Assembly (NCBI GenBank): GCA_023423275.1
Contig: JAFAFW010000086.1
Span: 1-64,000 of the forward strand
DNA from: Pseudomonadota bacterium
GTDB taxonomy: Bacteria; Pseudomonadota; Alphaproteobacteria; Rhizobiales; Hyphomicrobiaceae
Direction of reading: 5' to 3'
Length of the DNA stretch: 64,000 nucleotides
A program made the position numbers and the translations under genes. Under the pieces are notes generated by a model. That model saw nothing but the letters and a program-made list of their open reading frames with translations. It was not told the origin of the DNA and made no database searches. Every line of letters starts with the position of its first letter. The first letter of the stretch is position 1. Positions 52,287-61,760 of this stretch are shown piece after piece.

Positions 52287-53393
52287 TCAGCCCTTCGCGC
52301 GCGAGCGCACCATGAAGCTGTCGAAGGTGTACTCGGCAACCTGCCACCAGAGATACTGGTCGTTGCGGTAAGCCTGCATCGCCTCGATCGTCTTCTTGAA
52401 GTCCGGGTTCTTCGCGGAGATTTCGCCCCACAGCTCGTTGGTCGCCTTGTAAGCGGCGTCCATGATCTCGTTCGAGAAAGGACGCAGCTTCACGCCCGAC
52501 GCGACAAGCCGCTTCACCGCACCAGGATTCTGCATATCGTAGCGCGCCGGCATCCACGAGTTCGTGTGCGCGGTCGCATTGGCCAGGATCGCCTGATAGC
52601 TTTTCGGCAGTTCGTTATACTTCGCGGTGTTGACAAACGCGTGCACCATCGGGCCGCCTTCCCAGAAGCCGGGATAGTAATAGAACGGCGCAACCTTGCC
52701 GAAGCCCAGCTTCTCGTCGTCATAGGGACCGACCCACTCGGCGGCGTCGATCGTGCCCTTCTCGAGAGCCGGATAGATGTCGCCGCCGGCAAGCTGCTGG
52801 GGAACGACGCCAAGCTTCTGCATGACCTGACCGGCAATGCCGGCGATCCGCATCTTCAAGCCATTGAGATCGGCAACCGTCTTGATTTCCTTGCGGAACC
52901 AGCCACCCATCTGCGTACCGGTGTTGCCGCACGGGAATGCTGTGACGTTGTACTTCTTATAGAAGTCGGCAGCGAGCTCGTTACCGCCGCCCTGCATCAT
53001 CCAGGAGTTCATCTGGCGTCCGTTGAGGCCGAACGGAACCGCCGAGAAGATTGCGAAGGTCGGATCCTTGCCCACGTAGTAGTAGGACACGGTGTGGCTC
53101 ATCTCGACGGTGCCGTTCGAGGTCGCGTCGAACGCCTGCAGGCCCGGGACGATCTCACCAGCCGCGAAAACCTGGATCTGGAACTTGTTGTCCGTCATCT
53201 CGGCGACGTACTTCGCCACCTGCTCACCGCCGCCATAGATGGTATCGAGCGACTTCGGGAAGCTCGACGTCAGGCGCCATTTGATTTCCGGCGACGACTG
53301 CGCGATCGCGGGGGCAGCAACGGCAGCGCTCGCCACGGCACCGGCCGCGGACGCCTTCAAGAAATCACGGCGTTTCACCTTGGTCATCAACAT
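52287..53393 (-). CDS. TRAP transporter substrate-binding protein, TakP-like (2-oxo acid binding)
   Basis: A 368-residue exported protein with a twin-arginine-type signal (KVKRRDFLKASAAGAVASAA, cleavage after AIAQ). The mature sequence closely follows TakP of Rhodobacter as I remember it: IKWRLTSSFPKSLDTIYGGG, FQIQVFAAGEIVPGLQAFDA, VPQQLAGGDIYPALEKGTID then AAEWVGPYDDEKLGFGKVAP and FYYYPGFWEGGP. TakP binds alpha-keto acids together with sodium. GGAGGA lies directly before ATG 53393 and nine bases before ATG 53387 (MTKVKRRD), so the latter may be the true start. It is convergent with the Q and M genes at 50223-52199, an unusual layout. Confidence 0.93.
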   Translation of the reverse strand: MLMTKVKRRDFLKASAAGAVASAAVAAPAIAQSSPEIKWRLTSSFPKSLDTIYGGGEQVAKYVAEMTDNKFQIQVFAAGEIVPGLQAFDATSNGTVEMSHTVSYYYVGKDPTFAIFSAVPFGLNGRQMNSWMMQGGGNELAADFYKKYNVTAFPCGNTGTQMGGWFRKEIKTVADLNGLKMRIAGIAGQVMQKLGVVPQQLAGGDIYPALEKGTIDAAEWVGPYDDEKLGFGKVAPFYYYPGFWEGGPMVHAFVNTAKYNELPKSYQAILANATAHTNSWMPARYDMQNPGAVKRLVASGVKLRPFSNEIMDAAYKATNELWGEISAKNPDFKKTIEAMQAYRNDQYLWWQVAEYTFDSFMVRSRAKG

Positions 53394-53692
53394 TTCCTCC
53401 GAGGGAACCTTTTCGAAGACCTGCAGTCCTCGCAGGTCGACTGGCGCGATTGACTATCACCTGAGCCCAAACGGTGCAAACAACTGCTTGCATCATCAAT
53501 ACTCGACCAAAGTAGAAGCATGGGCGAGGTCTTAGCAGGCTCGATTCAGGTTTACTTCAAGGCAAGCGCAGTCAGCTCACTCGGATTTGACAGCTCTGCC
53601 ATGCTGCGCTCCCAGGCCGCACAAATGTGATCGCCTCATGCCGTCGCAATGACTATGTATCTGAAGATGACACACTCATCCGGTCAGGTTTT

Positions 53693-54946
53693 ATGACGAC
53701 ACAGCAGCGCACTCCCACGTCGATTGATCCGGCAAAGCTCGATCGTCTAGCCGAAGTTGCTATCAAGGTCGGGCTGCAACTCAAGGCTGGGCAGGATCTG
53801 TTTCTCACGGCGCCAGTCTCCGCACTCCCTCTGGTGCGGCGGATTGCCGAACACGCCTACAAGGCCGGGGCAGGTCTTGTCACGCCGATGTTCTCAGATG
53901 AGGAGCTGACACTGGCCCGTTACAAATTCGGCCCGGATGCGAGCTTCGACCGTGCCGCCGGATGGCTTTATGACGGTATCGCCAAAGCATTTTCAGCCAA
54001 TACCGCGCGGCTCGCTATTGTCGGCGACAACCCGATGCTGCTGTCCGGTGAAGACCCGGCCAAAGTCGCGCGCGCCAACAAGGCGAACTCCATGGCCTAT
54101 CAGCCCGCGCTCGAGAAAATCGCCGGCTTCGACATCAATTGGAACATCATCGCGTTTCCAGGGCTGTCCTGGGCCAAACAGGTGTTTCCCGGCGAGGCAG
54201 ACGATGTCGCCGTCGCCAGGCTTGCGGATGCGATCTTCGCGGCCTCGCGGGTGGATAATGCCGATCCCATCGCAGCCTGGGCAGCACACAACGCAACGCT
54301 TCGCAGCCGCACGGAATGGCTGAATGGACATCGGTTCCAAGCGCTGCATTTTTCCGGCCCAGGCACCGACGTGACGATCGGTCTGGCCGACGATCACGAA
54401 TGGCAGGGCGGTGCATCGACGGCGAAGAACGGCATCACTTGCAATCCCAACATTCCAACGGAAGAAGTCTTCACGACGCCACACGCCCGGCGCGTCCACG
54501 GCCACGTCACCAGCACCAAGCCGCTCTCCTATCAAGGCACGCTGATCGACGAGATCTCCGTTCGCTTCGAGGATGGCCGCATTGTCGACGCCAAGGCAGC
54601 GCGCGGCGGTGAAGTCCTCAACAAGGTGCTGGATACCGACGAAGGAGCGCGTCGCCTCGGTGAGGTGGCACTGGTGCCGCATTCATCACCGATCTCGAAG
54701 AGTGGGCTGCTGTTCTACAATACGCTGTTCGATGAAAACGCCGCGTGCCATATCGCGCTTGGTCAATGCTACTCGAAGTGCTTCCTCGATGGCGCAAAGT
54801 TGACACCCGAAGAGGTCGCGGCCAAGGGCGGCAACAAGAGCTTCATTCATATCGACTGGATGATCGGCTCGGATAAGACCGACATCGACGGTATTCGCGC
54901 GGACGGCAGCCGCGTGCCCGTCTTCCGCAACGGCGAGTGGGCGTAG
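53693..54946 (+). CDS. M29-family metallo-aminopeptidase (AmpS/AmpT/PepS type)
   Basis: A 417-residue cytosolic two-metal aminopeptidase. The M29 motifs are NPNIPTEEVFTTPHARRVHG (metal-ligand Glu), GALDTDEGARR-like VLDTDEGARRLGEVALVP (Glu), FDENAACHIALGQCY (His) and KSFIHIDWMIGSDKTDIDGI (His and Asp). The N-terminal domain starts LDRLAEVAIKVGLQLKAGQD. The start MTTQQRT at ATG 53693 is preferred; an upstream in-frame ATG at 53627 adds 22 unlikely residues. Together with pip and the peptide ABC importer it fits peptide use, although it is transcribed alone. Confidence 0.93.
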   Translation: MTTQQRTPTSIDPAKLDRLAEVAIKVGLQLKAGQDLFLTAPVSALPLVRRIAEHAYKAGAGLVTPMFSDEELTLARYKFGPDASFDRAAGWLYDGIAKAFSANTARLAIVGDNPMLLSGEDPAKVARANKANSMAYQPALEKIAGFDINWNIIAFPGLSWAKQVFPGEADDVAVARLADAIFAASRVDNADPIAAWAAHNATLRSRTEWLNGHRFQALHFSGPGTDVTIGLADDHEWQGGASTAKNGITCNPNIPTEEVFTTPHARRVHGHVTSTKPLSYQGTLIDEISVRFEDGRIVDAKAARGGEVLNKVLDTDEGARRLGEVALVPHSSPISKSGLLFYNTLFDENAACHIALGQCYSKCFLDGAKLTPEEVAAKGGNKSFIHIDWMIGSDKTDIDGIRADGSRVPVFRNGEWA

Positions 54947-55029
54947 CGAGGCACGCGCCCAACTCCGAACCCTCATCCCGGGCTTTCTGCTCGGGCTCCC
55001 AAAGGACCGGGATGGCGCCAAACGCGCGA

Positions 55030-56253
55030 TCAGGCGTCGCGCCCGGCCTCCTGGTCTTTCAGCCAATCCAGCACGCCTCTGCCCGCCGCGACGCCGGTGG
55101 TCATGCAGCCTTGCAAAAGATAACCACCGGTCGGTGCTTCCCAGTCCAACATCTCACCGGCAACGAATATGCCGGGTCGCGCGCGTAGCATCAGCCGCTC
55201 GTCCACTGCGCTGAGCGCAACGCCCCCGGCGGTGGAGATTGCGCGCTCCAATCCGAACGGCGCAGTCAGCCGTAGCGGCAGGGCCTTGATCAGGTCTGCG
55301 AGCGGCTTGGTCTGATCCGAATGCAGCGCCTCCTGCACCAGCCCAATGGCGACCGGCGAAAGCCCCGCCTGCTTGCGCAGAAAATTGGAAAGGGAGGCAC
55401 TGCCACGCGGATGACCGAGCTTGCGATCCAGCTCCGATTGCGACAGGTCCGGCCGCAGATCAACATGCAGCAGCGCAAAGCCGTCGCGCGCGATCGTCTC
55501 GCGCGCCACAGCGGACAGCGCGTACACCGCGCCTCCCTCGATCCCTCGCGCCGTAATCATCGCCTCGCCGCGGACTGTCGTATCGGCAAGCGTGAGCGCG
55601 ACACGCTTCAGCGGATGCCCCGCATGACGATCGCGAAAAATCGGCGACCACCGGACAACAAAACCGCAGTTGGCTGGTTGCAACGGCGAGAGCCCGACCT
55701 CCGGCAACAACTTAGTCCACCCACCGTCCGCACCCAGTCGCGGCCAGGATGCACCGCCGAGCGCGAGCACGACGGCGTCCGAATTGCAGATCGTGCCATC
55801 GGCGAACATCAGCGCGCCTGTCGGCGTCCAGCCGGTCCATTGCGCCCGCGTCACGATCTGCACGCCCAGCCTTTGCAGGCGGCCAAGCCAAGAGCGCAGG
55901 AGCGGGCTGGCTTTCATGGCCCGCGGAAAAACCCGCCCACTGCTGCCGACGAACGTTGGCTGGCCCAACCCTTCACACCACGCGACCAGCATTTGGGGCG
56001 AATACGTACGCAACAGCGGCCCCATCCATGCCGCGGCCGTGCCGTAGCGGCTCGTGAACAGATCCAGAGGTTCCGAGTGCGTGAGATTCAGCCCGCCGCG
56101 CCCCGCCATCAGCAGCTTGCGCCCGACACTGGGCATGCGCTCGAACACGGTCACGGGCACCCCCGCGGCAGCAATCGTTTCCGCCGCCATCAGTCCGGCC
56201 GGACCGCTGCCGATTACGGCAACGCGGGTATGCGTCTCGGTTGAGATTGTCAC
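55030..56253 (-). CDS. NAD(P)/FAD-dependent oxidoreductase, HI0933-like flavoprotein (TIGR03862 type)
   Basis: A 407-residue flavoprotein. The FAD dinucleotide-binding motif is VAVIGSGPAGLMAAETIAAA then GVPVTVFERMPSVGRKLLMA, with GRGGLNLTHSEPLD, the family signature after the ADP-binding domain. The second FAD/flavin segment is AVVLALGGASWPRLGADGGW, and the C-terminal FAD-contact stretch ARPGIFVAGEMLDWEAPTGG ends with GYLLQGCMTTG. The HI0933/BaiN group lacks a defined general reaction. It is convergent with the aminopeptidase and is preceded by an SH3-domain protein 64 bases upstream on the same strand. Confidence 0.92.
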   Translation of the reverse strand: MTISTETHTRVAVIGSGPAGLMAAETIAAAGVPVTVFERMPSVGRKLLMAGRGGLNLTHSEPLDLFTSRYGTAAAWMGPLLRTYSPQMLVAWCEGLGQPTFVGSSGRVFPRAMKASPLLRSWLGRLQRLGVQIVTRAQWTGWTPTGALMFADGTICNSDAVVLALGGASWPRLGADGGWTKLLPEVGLSPLQPANCGFVVRWSPIFRDRHAGHPLKRVALTLADTTVRGEAMITARGIEGGAVYALSAVARETIARDGFALLHVDLRPDLSQSELDRKLGHPRGSASLSNFLRKQAGLSPVAIGLVQEALHSDQTKPLADLIKALPLRLTAPFGLERAISTAGGVALSAVDERLMLRARPGIFVAGEMLDWEAPTGGYLLQGCMTTGVAAGRGVLDWLKDQEAGRDA

Positions 56254-56317
56254 GGCTCCTCATCCACGCCGCTGAGCCGCGTCCATGCGGTCATGCGATC
56301 TGTGATCGCCGCCGTTC

Positions 56318-57373
56318 CTAGTCCGATTCGGCCAGTTCCGCTGCTTCGGGGAATTCCGGCGCGAGATAATAGGCGTTCACCCAGCCGTTCATACGGCCGT
56401 GCTGAATCGGACACCAGCTTCCACGGCACCGCCCGACGATCTTGATGCCGCGGCCCCGGGGCACGATGCTGCCGACCGGTGTGTTGTACTCGGAGGGTCC
56501 GTCCCGCACATTCAGGACATCGTCCATCTCGACGCGCGCCACGCGGAACGTGCTGCGGGCCAGAGGGGCTCGCGAACGTGTTGATTCGGTGACCGGAGGA
56601 AGCGGAGCGGCGTCGGTCCGTTGAGCGGAATACGACGACAGCGCAACACGCGAGTCTGGCCGCTTTTGAACCACGGGCTCGGGTTTGGCCGGCTTTGAAA
56701 CTTCGGCGCGTGGCGGGGCCGGAGTGGGAACAGCCACCGGAGTTGCAATAGCAATGGGACGGCTCTCCGCCTTGGCTGTCTCTGCAGCCGTCGGAACGGG
56801 CGGCAGATCAGCCAATTCGAAAGTTTCCTGGCGCTCTGCCGGCTCGGGACGCGGCACCGATGGGGGCTGCGTTGGGAGCGAAGCGGCGCTCGCGACGGAC
56901 TGAGGCTTCGGCTGCGGAGGTTTCGGCTGCGGAGGCTCGCGGACGGCGACCTGTTGCACCGGCGGATCGGCAGGCTTCTGCGCCGTGATGGTGGCGGTGC
57001 CCTCCTGGCCGTCCTGCGCCTGCCAGAAAATACGCATTCCATGCTGCCGCAAGGCGAGGCAACGCGGCGCGGCATCGAACCATTTGAACCATTTGACGCA
57101 AACCCGATGGCTATCGACCCACCACCGGCCACGATCCCGCTCTGCGCCCAGATAGGAGGCAACGCTGCCCGTCGCCTCGCCGGACACCAGTCCATCCGAC
57201 GAGAAACGGACCGGAATCGTCGTGCCCAACGGCGTATCGAGCTCCAGCGTGGAGCCTGTCAGCGTCGACCGGATGGTATCACCAGACAACCTGACGGCTT
57301 CGGCGGAAGCGGCAGTTGCTGCGCAGATCCAAACGGTTGTGACAAGCGGCCGAAGCACGAAAGCAGCCGACAT
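56318..57373 (-). CDS. Exported protein with C-terminal SH3 (SH3b) domain and Pro-rich linker
   Basis: A 351-residue protein. A signal peptide is present (RPLVTTVWICAATAASAEA). The N-terminal part (residues about 24-125) is DUF-like with a strand-rich region (STLTGSTLELDTPLGTTIPV, CVKWFKWFDAAPRCLALRQH). A long low-complexity linker rich in Pro, Lys, Ala and Gln (e.g. EPPQPKPPQPKPQSVASAA) spans about 135-275. The SH3b domain is at the end (MDDVLNVRDGPSEYNTPVGS then RGRGIKIVGRCRGSWCPIQH and WVNAYYLA). Such proteins sit at the cell envelope and bind peptidoglycan or protein partners. The start MSAAF at 57373 has AGAGGT six bases upstream; longer frames are not used. Confidence 0.85.
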   Translation of the reverse strand: MSAAFVLRPLVTTVWICAATAASAEAVRLSGDTIRSTLTGSTLELDTPLGTTIPVRFSSDGLVSGEATGSVASYLGAERDRGRWWVDSHRVCVKWFKWFDAAPRCLALRQHGMRIFWQAQDGQEGTATITAQKPADPPVQQVAVREPPQPKPPQPKPQSVASAASLPTQPPSVPRPEPAERQETFELADLPPVPTAAETAKAESRPIAIATPVAVPTPAPPRAEVSKPAKPEPVVQKRPDSRVALSSYSAQRTDAAPLPPVTESTRSRAPLARSTFRVARVEMDDVLNVRDGPSEYNTPVGSIVPRGRGIKIVGRCRGSWCPIQHGRMNGWVNAYYLAPEFPEAAELAESD

Positions 57374-57616
57374 ACGCATACCTCTGTAATTTCCGAGCAC
57401 CTATACGTCGACAGTAGTGTGGCAGCAAAAGGATCATCGGCAACTTTCCGCCCGTCGAAGTTGCCGACACGGAGCGTACGTTGCAGCAGCCCCTCGCCAC
57501 CCTCCAGGCTACAGGTCCGCTTCTGTCGAATTGGTTAAGGGAACGATCGCAACCGTGATTTCCCCCGACAGGGGAGATCGGGACTCAAGCCATGTTGCAG
57601 CAGCCCTTCAGGATTT

Positions 57617-58435
57617 TCACTGCCGGCGATAGAGCCACAGGGTGACGGGGGCCAGAACAGCCGTCAACAGCAACGGTGCCACCAGCGCCAACGCGATCTG
57701 GCCTATCGTTGCACCACCGCCCATCAAACCGCGGATCGCCGTCGTCAGCAACGAGACCGGGTTCACGTCGACAAACGCGCGCAGCCATCCCGGCATCGTC
57801 GCCGGCTGCACCATGATGTTGGAAGCAAACACGAGCGGAAAGATCAGGGTGAAGCCGATCGTCATGACCGTCATCGGCGTGCGGATGATAAGTCCCAGCA
57901 CGATGAAGATCCATCCCACGCCGAAACCGTAGGCGATCAGCAGCGCAAAAGCGGCAACGACGCCGATGATGCCGGCCTCCGGCCGATAGCCGAGCACCAA
58001 CCCGATCGTCAGGATGATCAGCCCGGCGATGACATGCCGGAGCACGTCGCCCACCATCAACCCCGCAAACGGTGCCAGTGACCAGATCGGCAATGATCGG
58101 AACCGGTCGAACAATCCCTTTCCGAGATCGGTCGACAGTCCCATGCCGGAATAGACCGTATTGAACGTCACCGTCTGCACCAGCATGCCGGGCAGGAAGA
58201 ACTGCAGATAATCCGTCGGCGATCCGGCCAGCGCGCCACCGAACACGAACGTGAACAGCAACGTGAACATGATCGGCGTCATGACGAGATCGAAAAGCTG
58301 CTCGGGCACGTGCCAGAACTTCAACACGGCCCGCCAGCCGAACACGAGGGCGTTGGACAGCGCGCCTGGCGTCGGCGGGCGTTCCACCGCTGCCAGCACG
58401 GCGGGGGCTGCCTTGGACGGAGAAACTTCAGACAT
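57617..58435 (-). CDS. ABC-2 type transporter permease (DrrB-like)
   Basis: A 272-residue membrane subunit with six helices. DrrB features are FWHVPEQLFDLVMTPIMFTL, FGGALAGSPTDYLQFFLPGM then LVQTVTFNTVYSGMGLSTDL, KGLFDRFRSLPIWSLAPFAG and ASNIMVQPATMPGWLRAFVD followed by VNPVSLLTTAIRGLMGGG. It exports hydrophobic compounds with the ATPase upstream. ATG 58435 overlaps the ATPase gene by eight bases, so translation is coupled. The cargo is unknown (daunorubicin-type names come from the founding member). Confidence 0.92.
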   Translation of the reverse strand: MSEVSPSKAAPAVLAAVERPPTPGALSNALVFGWRAVLKFWHVPEQLFDLVMTPIMFTLLFTFVFGGALAGSPTDYLQFFLPGMLVQTVTFNTVYSGMGLSTDLGKGLFDRFRSLPIWSLAPFAGLMVGDVLRHVIAGLIILTIGLVLGYRPEAGIIGVVAAFALLIAYGFGVGWIFIVLGLIIRTPMTVMTIGFTLIFPLVFASNIMVQPATMPGWLRAFVDVNPVSLLTTAIRGLMGGGATIGQIALALVAPLLLTAVLAPVTLWLYRRQ

Positions 58436-59435
58436 CGGTTTCCTCGTTCGTGGAGGCCGGATTGCCGGTGAGGGCGAAGAACACCTCGTCCAGGCTCGGG
58501 CTCCCCATCGAAAAATCGGCAGGTGCAATACCGTTCGCGATCAACGCGCCGATCGCTTCGTTTGCCGCGGCCGGACTGCTGGCGGCAATCGACAGCGTCG
58601 CGCCTTCGACACTGCGCTGCGCGGCCCCGCCGAGACGGCTTTCCAGCACGCGCGCGGCCTCGCCGATCCGTGCGGGATCGACAAGCGCGATGTGAAGAAA
58701 GCCGGAGCCCGTCGCTGCTTTCAACTCGCGGCTGCTGCCTTCCGCAATCTTGCGGCCATGATCGATAACAGCGATGCGTTCGGCGAGTTGATCGGCTTCC
58801 TCCAGATACTGCGTGGTGAGCAGGATCGTGACACCGGAGGCCGCAAGATCCCGAATCATGCGCCACACGCCCTGGCGCGCCTTCGGATCGAGTCCGGTCG
58901 TGGGCTCGTCAAGAAACAAGAGCCCCGGCGTCACGATCAGCGAAGCCGCGATATCGAGCCGCCGCCGCATGCCGCCGGAATAGGATCTGACCTGCTTATG
59001 GGCTGCGTCCGTCAGATCGAAAGCGCTCAAGAGGTCATCGGCCCTTGTTTTCGTTGCACGGCCGCGAAAGCCCCACAAGCGAGCCAGCAGAAGAAGGTTC
59101 TCGCGTCCAGTGAGGTCTTCATCCAGCGACGCAAACTGCCCGGTCATGGCGATACTGCCCCGCACGTCATGCGGCGCCGAGACCAGATCGTGCCCCATGA
59201 CGCTTGCGCTTCCCTCATCCGGCGCGATCAAGGTCGCAAGCATGCGCATCAGCGTCGTCTTGCCTGCGCCGTTCGGGCCGAGGATCGCGAAGATCATGCC
59301 GCGCGGCACGTCGAGATCGATTCCATCAACCGCGCGCAACTCACCGAAACTCTTGACCAACCCCCGCGCCGAAACGGCGAGCGATGGATCGATACCGGGC
59401 CGCGTACTTCCGGAAAGAGGCACTGAAACATTCAT
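58428..59435 (-). CDS. ABC transporter ATP-binding protein (DrrA-like)
   Basis: A 335-residue ATPase with Walker A AILGPNGAGKTTLMRMLATL, Q-loop IAMTGQFASLDEDLTGRENL, signature SYSGGMRRRLDIAASLIV, Walker B LLFLDEPTTGLDPKARQGVW and switch region LLTTQYLEEADQL. The C-terminal extension (about residues 225-335, e.g. SLDEVFFALTG) is typical of DrrA proteins. It forms an exporter with the DrrB-like permease that overlaps its end. The start is taken as ATG 59435 (MNVSVPL), although ATG 59459 in the same frame is possible and neither has a strong ribosome site. Confidence 0.92.
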   Translation of the reverse strand: MNVSVPLSGSTRPGIDPSLAVSARGLVKSFGELRAVDGIDLDVPRGMIFAILGPNGAGKTTLMRMLATLIAPDEGSASVMGHDLVSAPHDVRGSIAMTGQFASLDEDLTGRENLLLLARLWGFRGRATKTRADDLLSAFDLTDAAHKQVRSYSGGMRRRLDIAASLIVTPGLLFLDEPTTGLDPKARQGVWRMIRDLAASGVTILLTTQYLEEADQLAERIAVIDHGRKIAEGSSRELKAATGSGFLHIALVDPARIGEAARVLESRLGGAAQRSVEGATLSIAASSPAAANEAIGALIANGIAPADFSMGSPSLDEVFFALTGNPASTNEETDV

Positions 59436-59660
59436 GGTCTTGACTCGGGGGCCGATCATTCATTGCAGAAGCGGGCGCGATAAAGCAGCTTTGCGACCGT
59501 TCGATGTGAATATGGTGGCTGACTGTCGAATCCGCGCAACCAGGTGCGCTGACCTTCAGGAAATCCTCGGCAAAGGGACGCGTTCGTAACCGACACCAGC
59601 GCGATTGTCGAGCCGGATGATCAGACTGATGCGGACGGCAAAAGCGGGAGAGACGGCAAA

Positions 59661-60350
59661 CTAGACCGTATGTTTCACGCGTTCCCAGGTGCGTTCCATG
59701 TGCGCGTTCAGGATGTGAGACAACCGCTCCGCATCACGGGCTTCGAGAGCCTCGACCATTTCCTCATGATCGGCCACCGCGCCCGCCCAGTTCCCCGGCC
59801 CTTCATGACCGGTGTAGCGGATACGCCGAAGCCTCGCCTGCAGGAGACCGTGCACATCGATCAGCGGGTCGTTGCCGGAGAGCTGCAAAATGGCCGAATG
59901 GATGGCCTGATTGAGCTTGAAGTAGGCCAGCCGGCGCCCTGACCGATAAAGCTCGATCATTTCATCGTGCATCCGCCGCACTTCGCCGATCTGCTCATCG
60001 GTCGCCTGCGCGCAAGCGAGCCTCCCCGCCAGCGCCTCCATCGTTCCGAGAACGATCAGGCTATCCTGGACATCCTTCGCGCCGAAGCGGCGCACCACCG
60101 CGCCACGCCCCGGGGATAGCTCGATCAACCCCTCACTCGCGAGGAACTTCAGAGCCTCGCGCAGCGGCGTACGCGAAACGCCAAGCTCCTTGCCCAGATT
60201 GCCTTCGTGAATGCGTGTACCGGCGGCCAGCCCCCCCTCGATGATCATGTCGCGGACTCGCGAAACGATCGCTTCGTGCAGGCTCTGCCGCACGATCGGC
60301 CGGGATTCGCCGCTCGCGACCATATGAGCCTCGGTCTCGTTGTGGGCCAT
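59661..60350 (-). CDS. GntR-family regulator, FCD (FadR-type) subfamily
   Basis: A 229-residue regulator. The winged HTH is ESRPIVRQSLHEAIVSRVRD then MIIEGGLAAGTRIHEGNLGK and ELGVSRTPLREALKFLASEG, with GLIELSPGRGAVVR completing the wing. The helical FCD effector domain follows (VLGTMEALAGRLACAQATDE, HDEMIELYRSGRRLAYFKLN then QAIHSAILQLSGNDPL) with His residues expected to bind a metal and a carboxylate ligand. It is divergent from the tctC gene, so it probably regulates the TctCBA importer in response to a carboxylate. An imperfect GntR-like motif TTGTATGC lies at 60444-60451 in the shared gap. Confidence 0.93.
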   Translation of the reverse strand: MAHNETEAHMVASGESRPIVRQSLHEAIVSRVRDMIIEGGLAAGTRIHEGNLGKELGVSRTPLREALKFLASEGLIELSPGRGAVVRRFGAKDVQDSLIVLGTMEALAGRLACAQATDEQIGEVRRMHDEMIELYRSGRRLAYFKLNQAIHSAILQLSGNDPLIDVHGLLQARLRRIRYTGHEGPGNWAGAVADHEEMVEALEARDAERLSHILNAHMERTWERVKHTV

Positions 60351-60630
60351 GGCTTCCAGAACCTGAGCACGACAGCCGGTTGGTTGGATCGTCTCGGCTG
60401 TCGAGCCGTTTTTTCAGGCGGCTGCGGCAGGGTCAAGCAAAGATTGTATGCAGCATTCTTGATTCGTGTGTTCTCACATGCTTAGGTGCGCGCGCGGTCC
60501 GGCGTTAAGCACCGGCGGCATTGCATTCGTTAAGCACGCGCGATTCACCGTTGAATCCCGCCAAGAAACCCAACGACGGAAGCGGCGCCGACAAGGCCGC
60601 CGCATCGAAAATTCTAGGAAGGAGGAAACA
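60351..60630. promoter_or_regulatory. Shared promoter region of gntR-type regulator and tct operon
   Basis: A 280-base divergent gap. It should hold the promoters of both transcripts and the operator of the GntR regulator. The FCD-type consensus core TNGTNNACNA has only a weak match, TTGTATGCAG at 60444-60453; no second half-site is obvious. The 3' end carries the strong ribosome site GGAAGGAGGAAACA of tctC. Confidence 0.4.
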
Positions 60631-61623
60631 ATGTTCCAAAGAACATCGCTGGTTCTGGCTGCCGCCGCGACGCTATTTGCTCCGGCCGCTCTGGCGGCTT
60701 GGGAGCCATCCAAGCCGGTCGAATTCATCGTGACCTCAGGCCCGGGCGGCGGGACCGACAATTTCGCCCGCATGGTCCAGTCGATCATCGCCAAGCACAA
60801 TCTGATGAAGCAGCCGATCGTCGTAACCAACAAGGGTGGCGGCAGCGGCGCAGAAGGATACGTCTACACGAAGGGCGCGGACGGCGACGCGCATAAGGTG
60901 GCCTTCGGCACCAACAACGCTTACCTGCTGCCGTATGTGGCCAAGCTCGCCTTTAAACAGGGAGACTTCACACCTGTCGCGGCCCTGGCGCTGGATGAAT
61001 TTCTTCTCTGGGTGAACGGCAGCTCCGAATACAAGGACGCCAAGAGCTATATCGAAGCCGCCAAGGCAAAGCCCGGCACGTTCAAAATGTCCGGCAGCCA
61101 GTCGAAGGACACCGATCAGACCCTGACCAGTCTGATCGAAGAAGCAACCGGCGCGAAGTTCATCTATGTGCCGTTCCAGGGCGGCAGCGCGGCGGCAGTG
61201 CAGCTCGCCGGCAATCATGTCCAATCCAACACCAATAACCCGAATGAGAATATCGGCCAGTGGAAGGCCGGCATGGTGAAGCCGCTTTGCGTGTTCAGCC
61301 CGACCCGTCTGCCGGAGGGACCGAAGGTAACAGGGACCATGGGGTGGTCCGACATTCCCACCTGCAAGGAAGCCGGTATCCCCATCGACAAGTTCCAGAT
61401 GCCGCGCACCGTCTGGATGCCAGGCAACGTTCCGGCCGACGCGGCCGCTTACTACGCGGACGTGCTGAAGAAGGTCAGCGAGACTCCCGAGTGGAAGGAT
61501 TACGTCGCGCGCACGTCGCAGACCGGGGTCTTCCTGACCGGCGACGAGTTCAAGAAGTTCATTGCCGACGACGATGCCAAGAACCGCAAGGTCTTCGAGC
61601 GCGAAGGCTGGATCGTCAACTGA
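60631..61623 (+). CDS. tctC: Tripartite tricarboxylate transporter substrate-binding protein (TctC/Bug family)
   Basis: A 330-residue exported protein with a signal peptide (about residues 1-22, LVLAAAATLFAPAALA then AWEP). The Bug fold is shown by KPVEFIVTSGPGGGTDNFAR (the GGG/D ligand loop), then KQPIVVTNKGGGSGAEGYVY, GTFKMSGSQSKDTDQTLTSL, FIYVPFQGGSAAAVQLAGNH and TCKEAGIPIDKFQM. Members bind tricarboxylates, glutamate, terephthalate or other carboxylates. The start at 60631 is certain, with GGAAGGAGGAAACA directly before it. A terminator-like hairpin follows the gene. Confidence 0.93.
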   Translation: MFQRTSLVLAAAATLFAPAALAAWEPSKPVEFIVTSGPGGGTDNFARMVQSIIAKHNLMKQPIVVTNKGGGSGAEGYVYTKGADGDAHKVAFGTNNAYLLPYVAKLAFKQGDFTPVAALALDEFLLWVNGSSEYKDAKSYIEAAKAKPGTFKMSGSQSKDTDQTLTSLIEEATGAKFIYVPFQGGSAAAVQLAGNHVQSNTNNPNENIGQWKAGMVKPLCVFSPTRLPEGPKVTGTMGWSDIPTCKEAGIPIDKFQMPRTVWMPGNVPADAAAYYADVLKKVSETPEWKDYVARTSQTGVFLTGDEFKKFIADDDAKNRKVFEREGWIVN

Positions 61624-61638
61624 TGAACCGACAGCGTG

Positions 61639-61663
61639 AGGGCGGCATCACAGCCGCCCTTTT
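61639..61663 (+). terminator. Intrinsic terminator/attenuator between tctC and tctB
   Basis: AGGGCGGC (61639-61646) pairs perfectly with GCCGCCCT (61653-61660), leaving a six-base loop ATCACA, followed by TTTT. It lies 15 bases after the tctC stop. Partial termination here would give more binding protein than membrane subunits, as is common in such operons. Confidence 0.8.
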
Positions 61664-61760
61664 CGCCTGAAGTGATCCGCACATCCCGTCTCATCGAGAA
61701 TTCTTTAAAAATGAGCCTGCCACCTCCAAACGGCCGGTTCTCCTCACCGGACTCCAGAAG

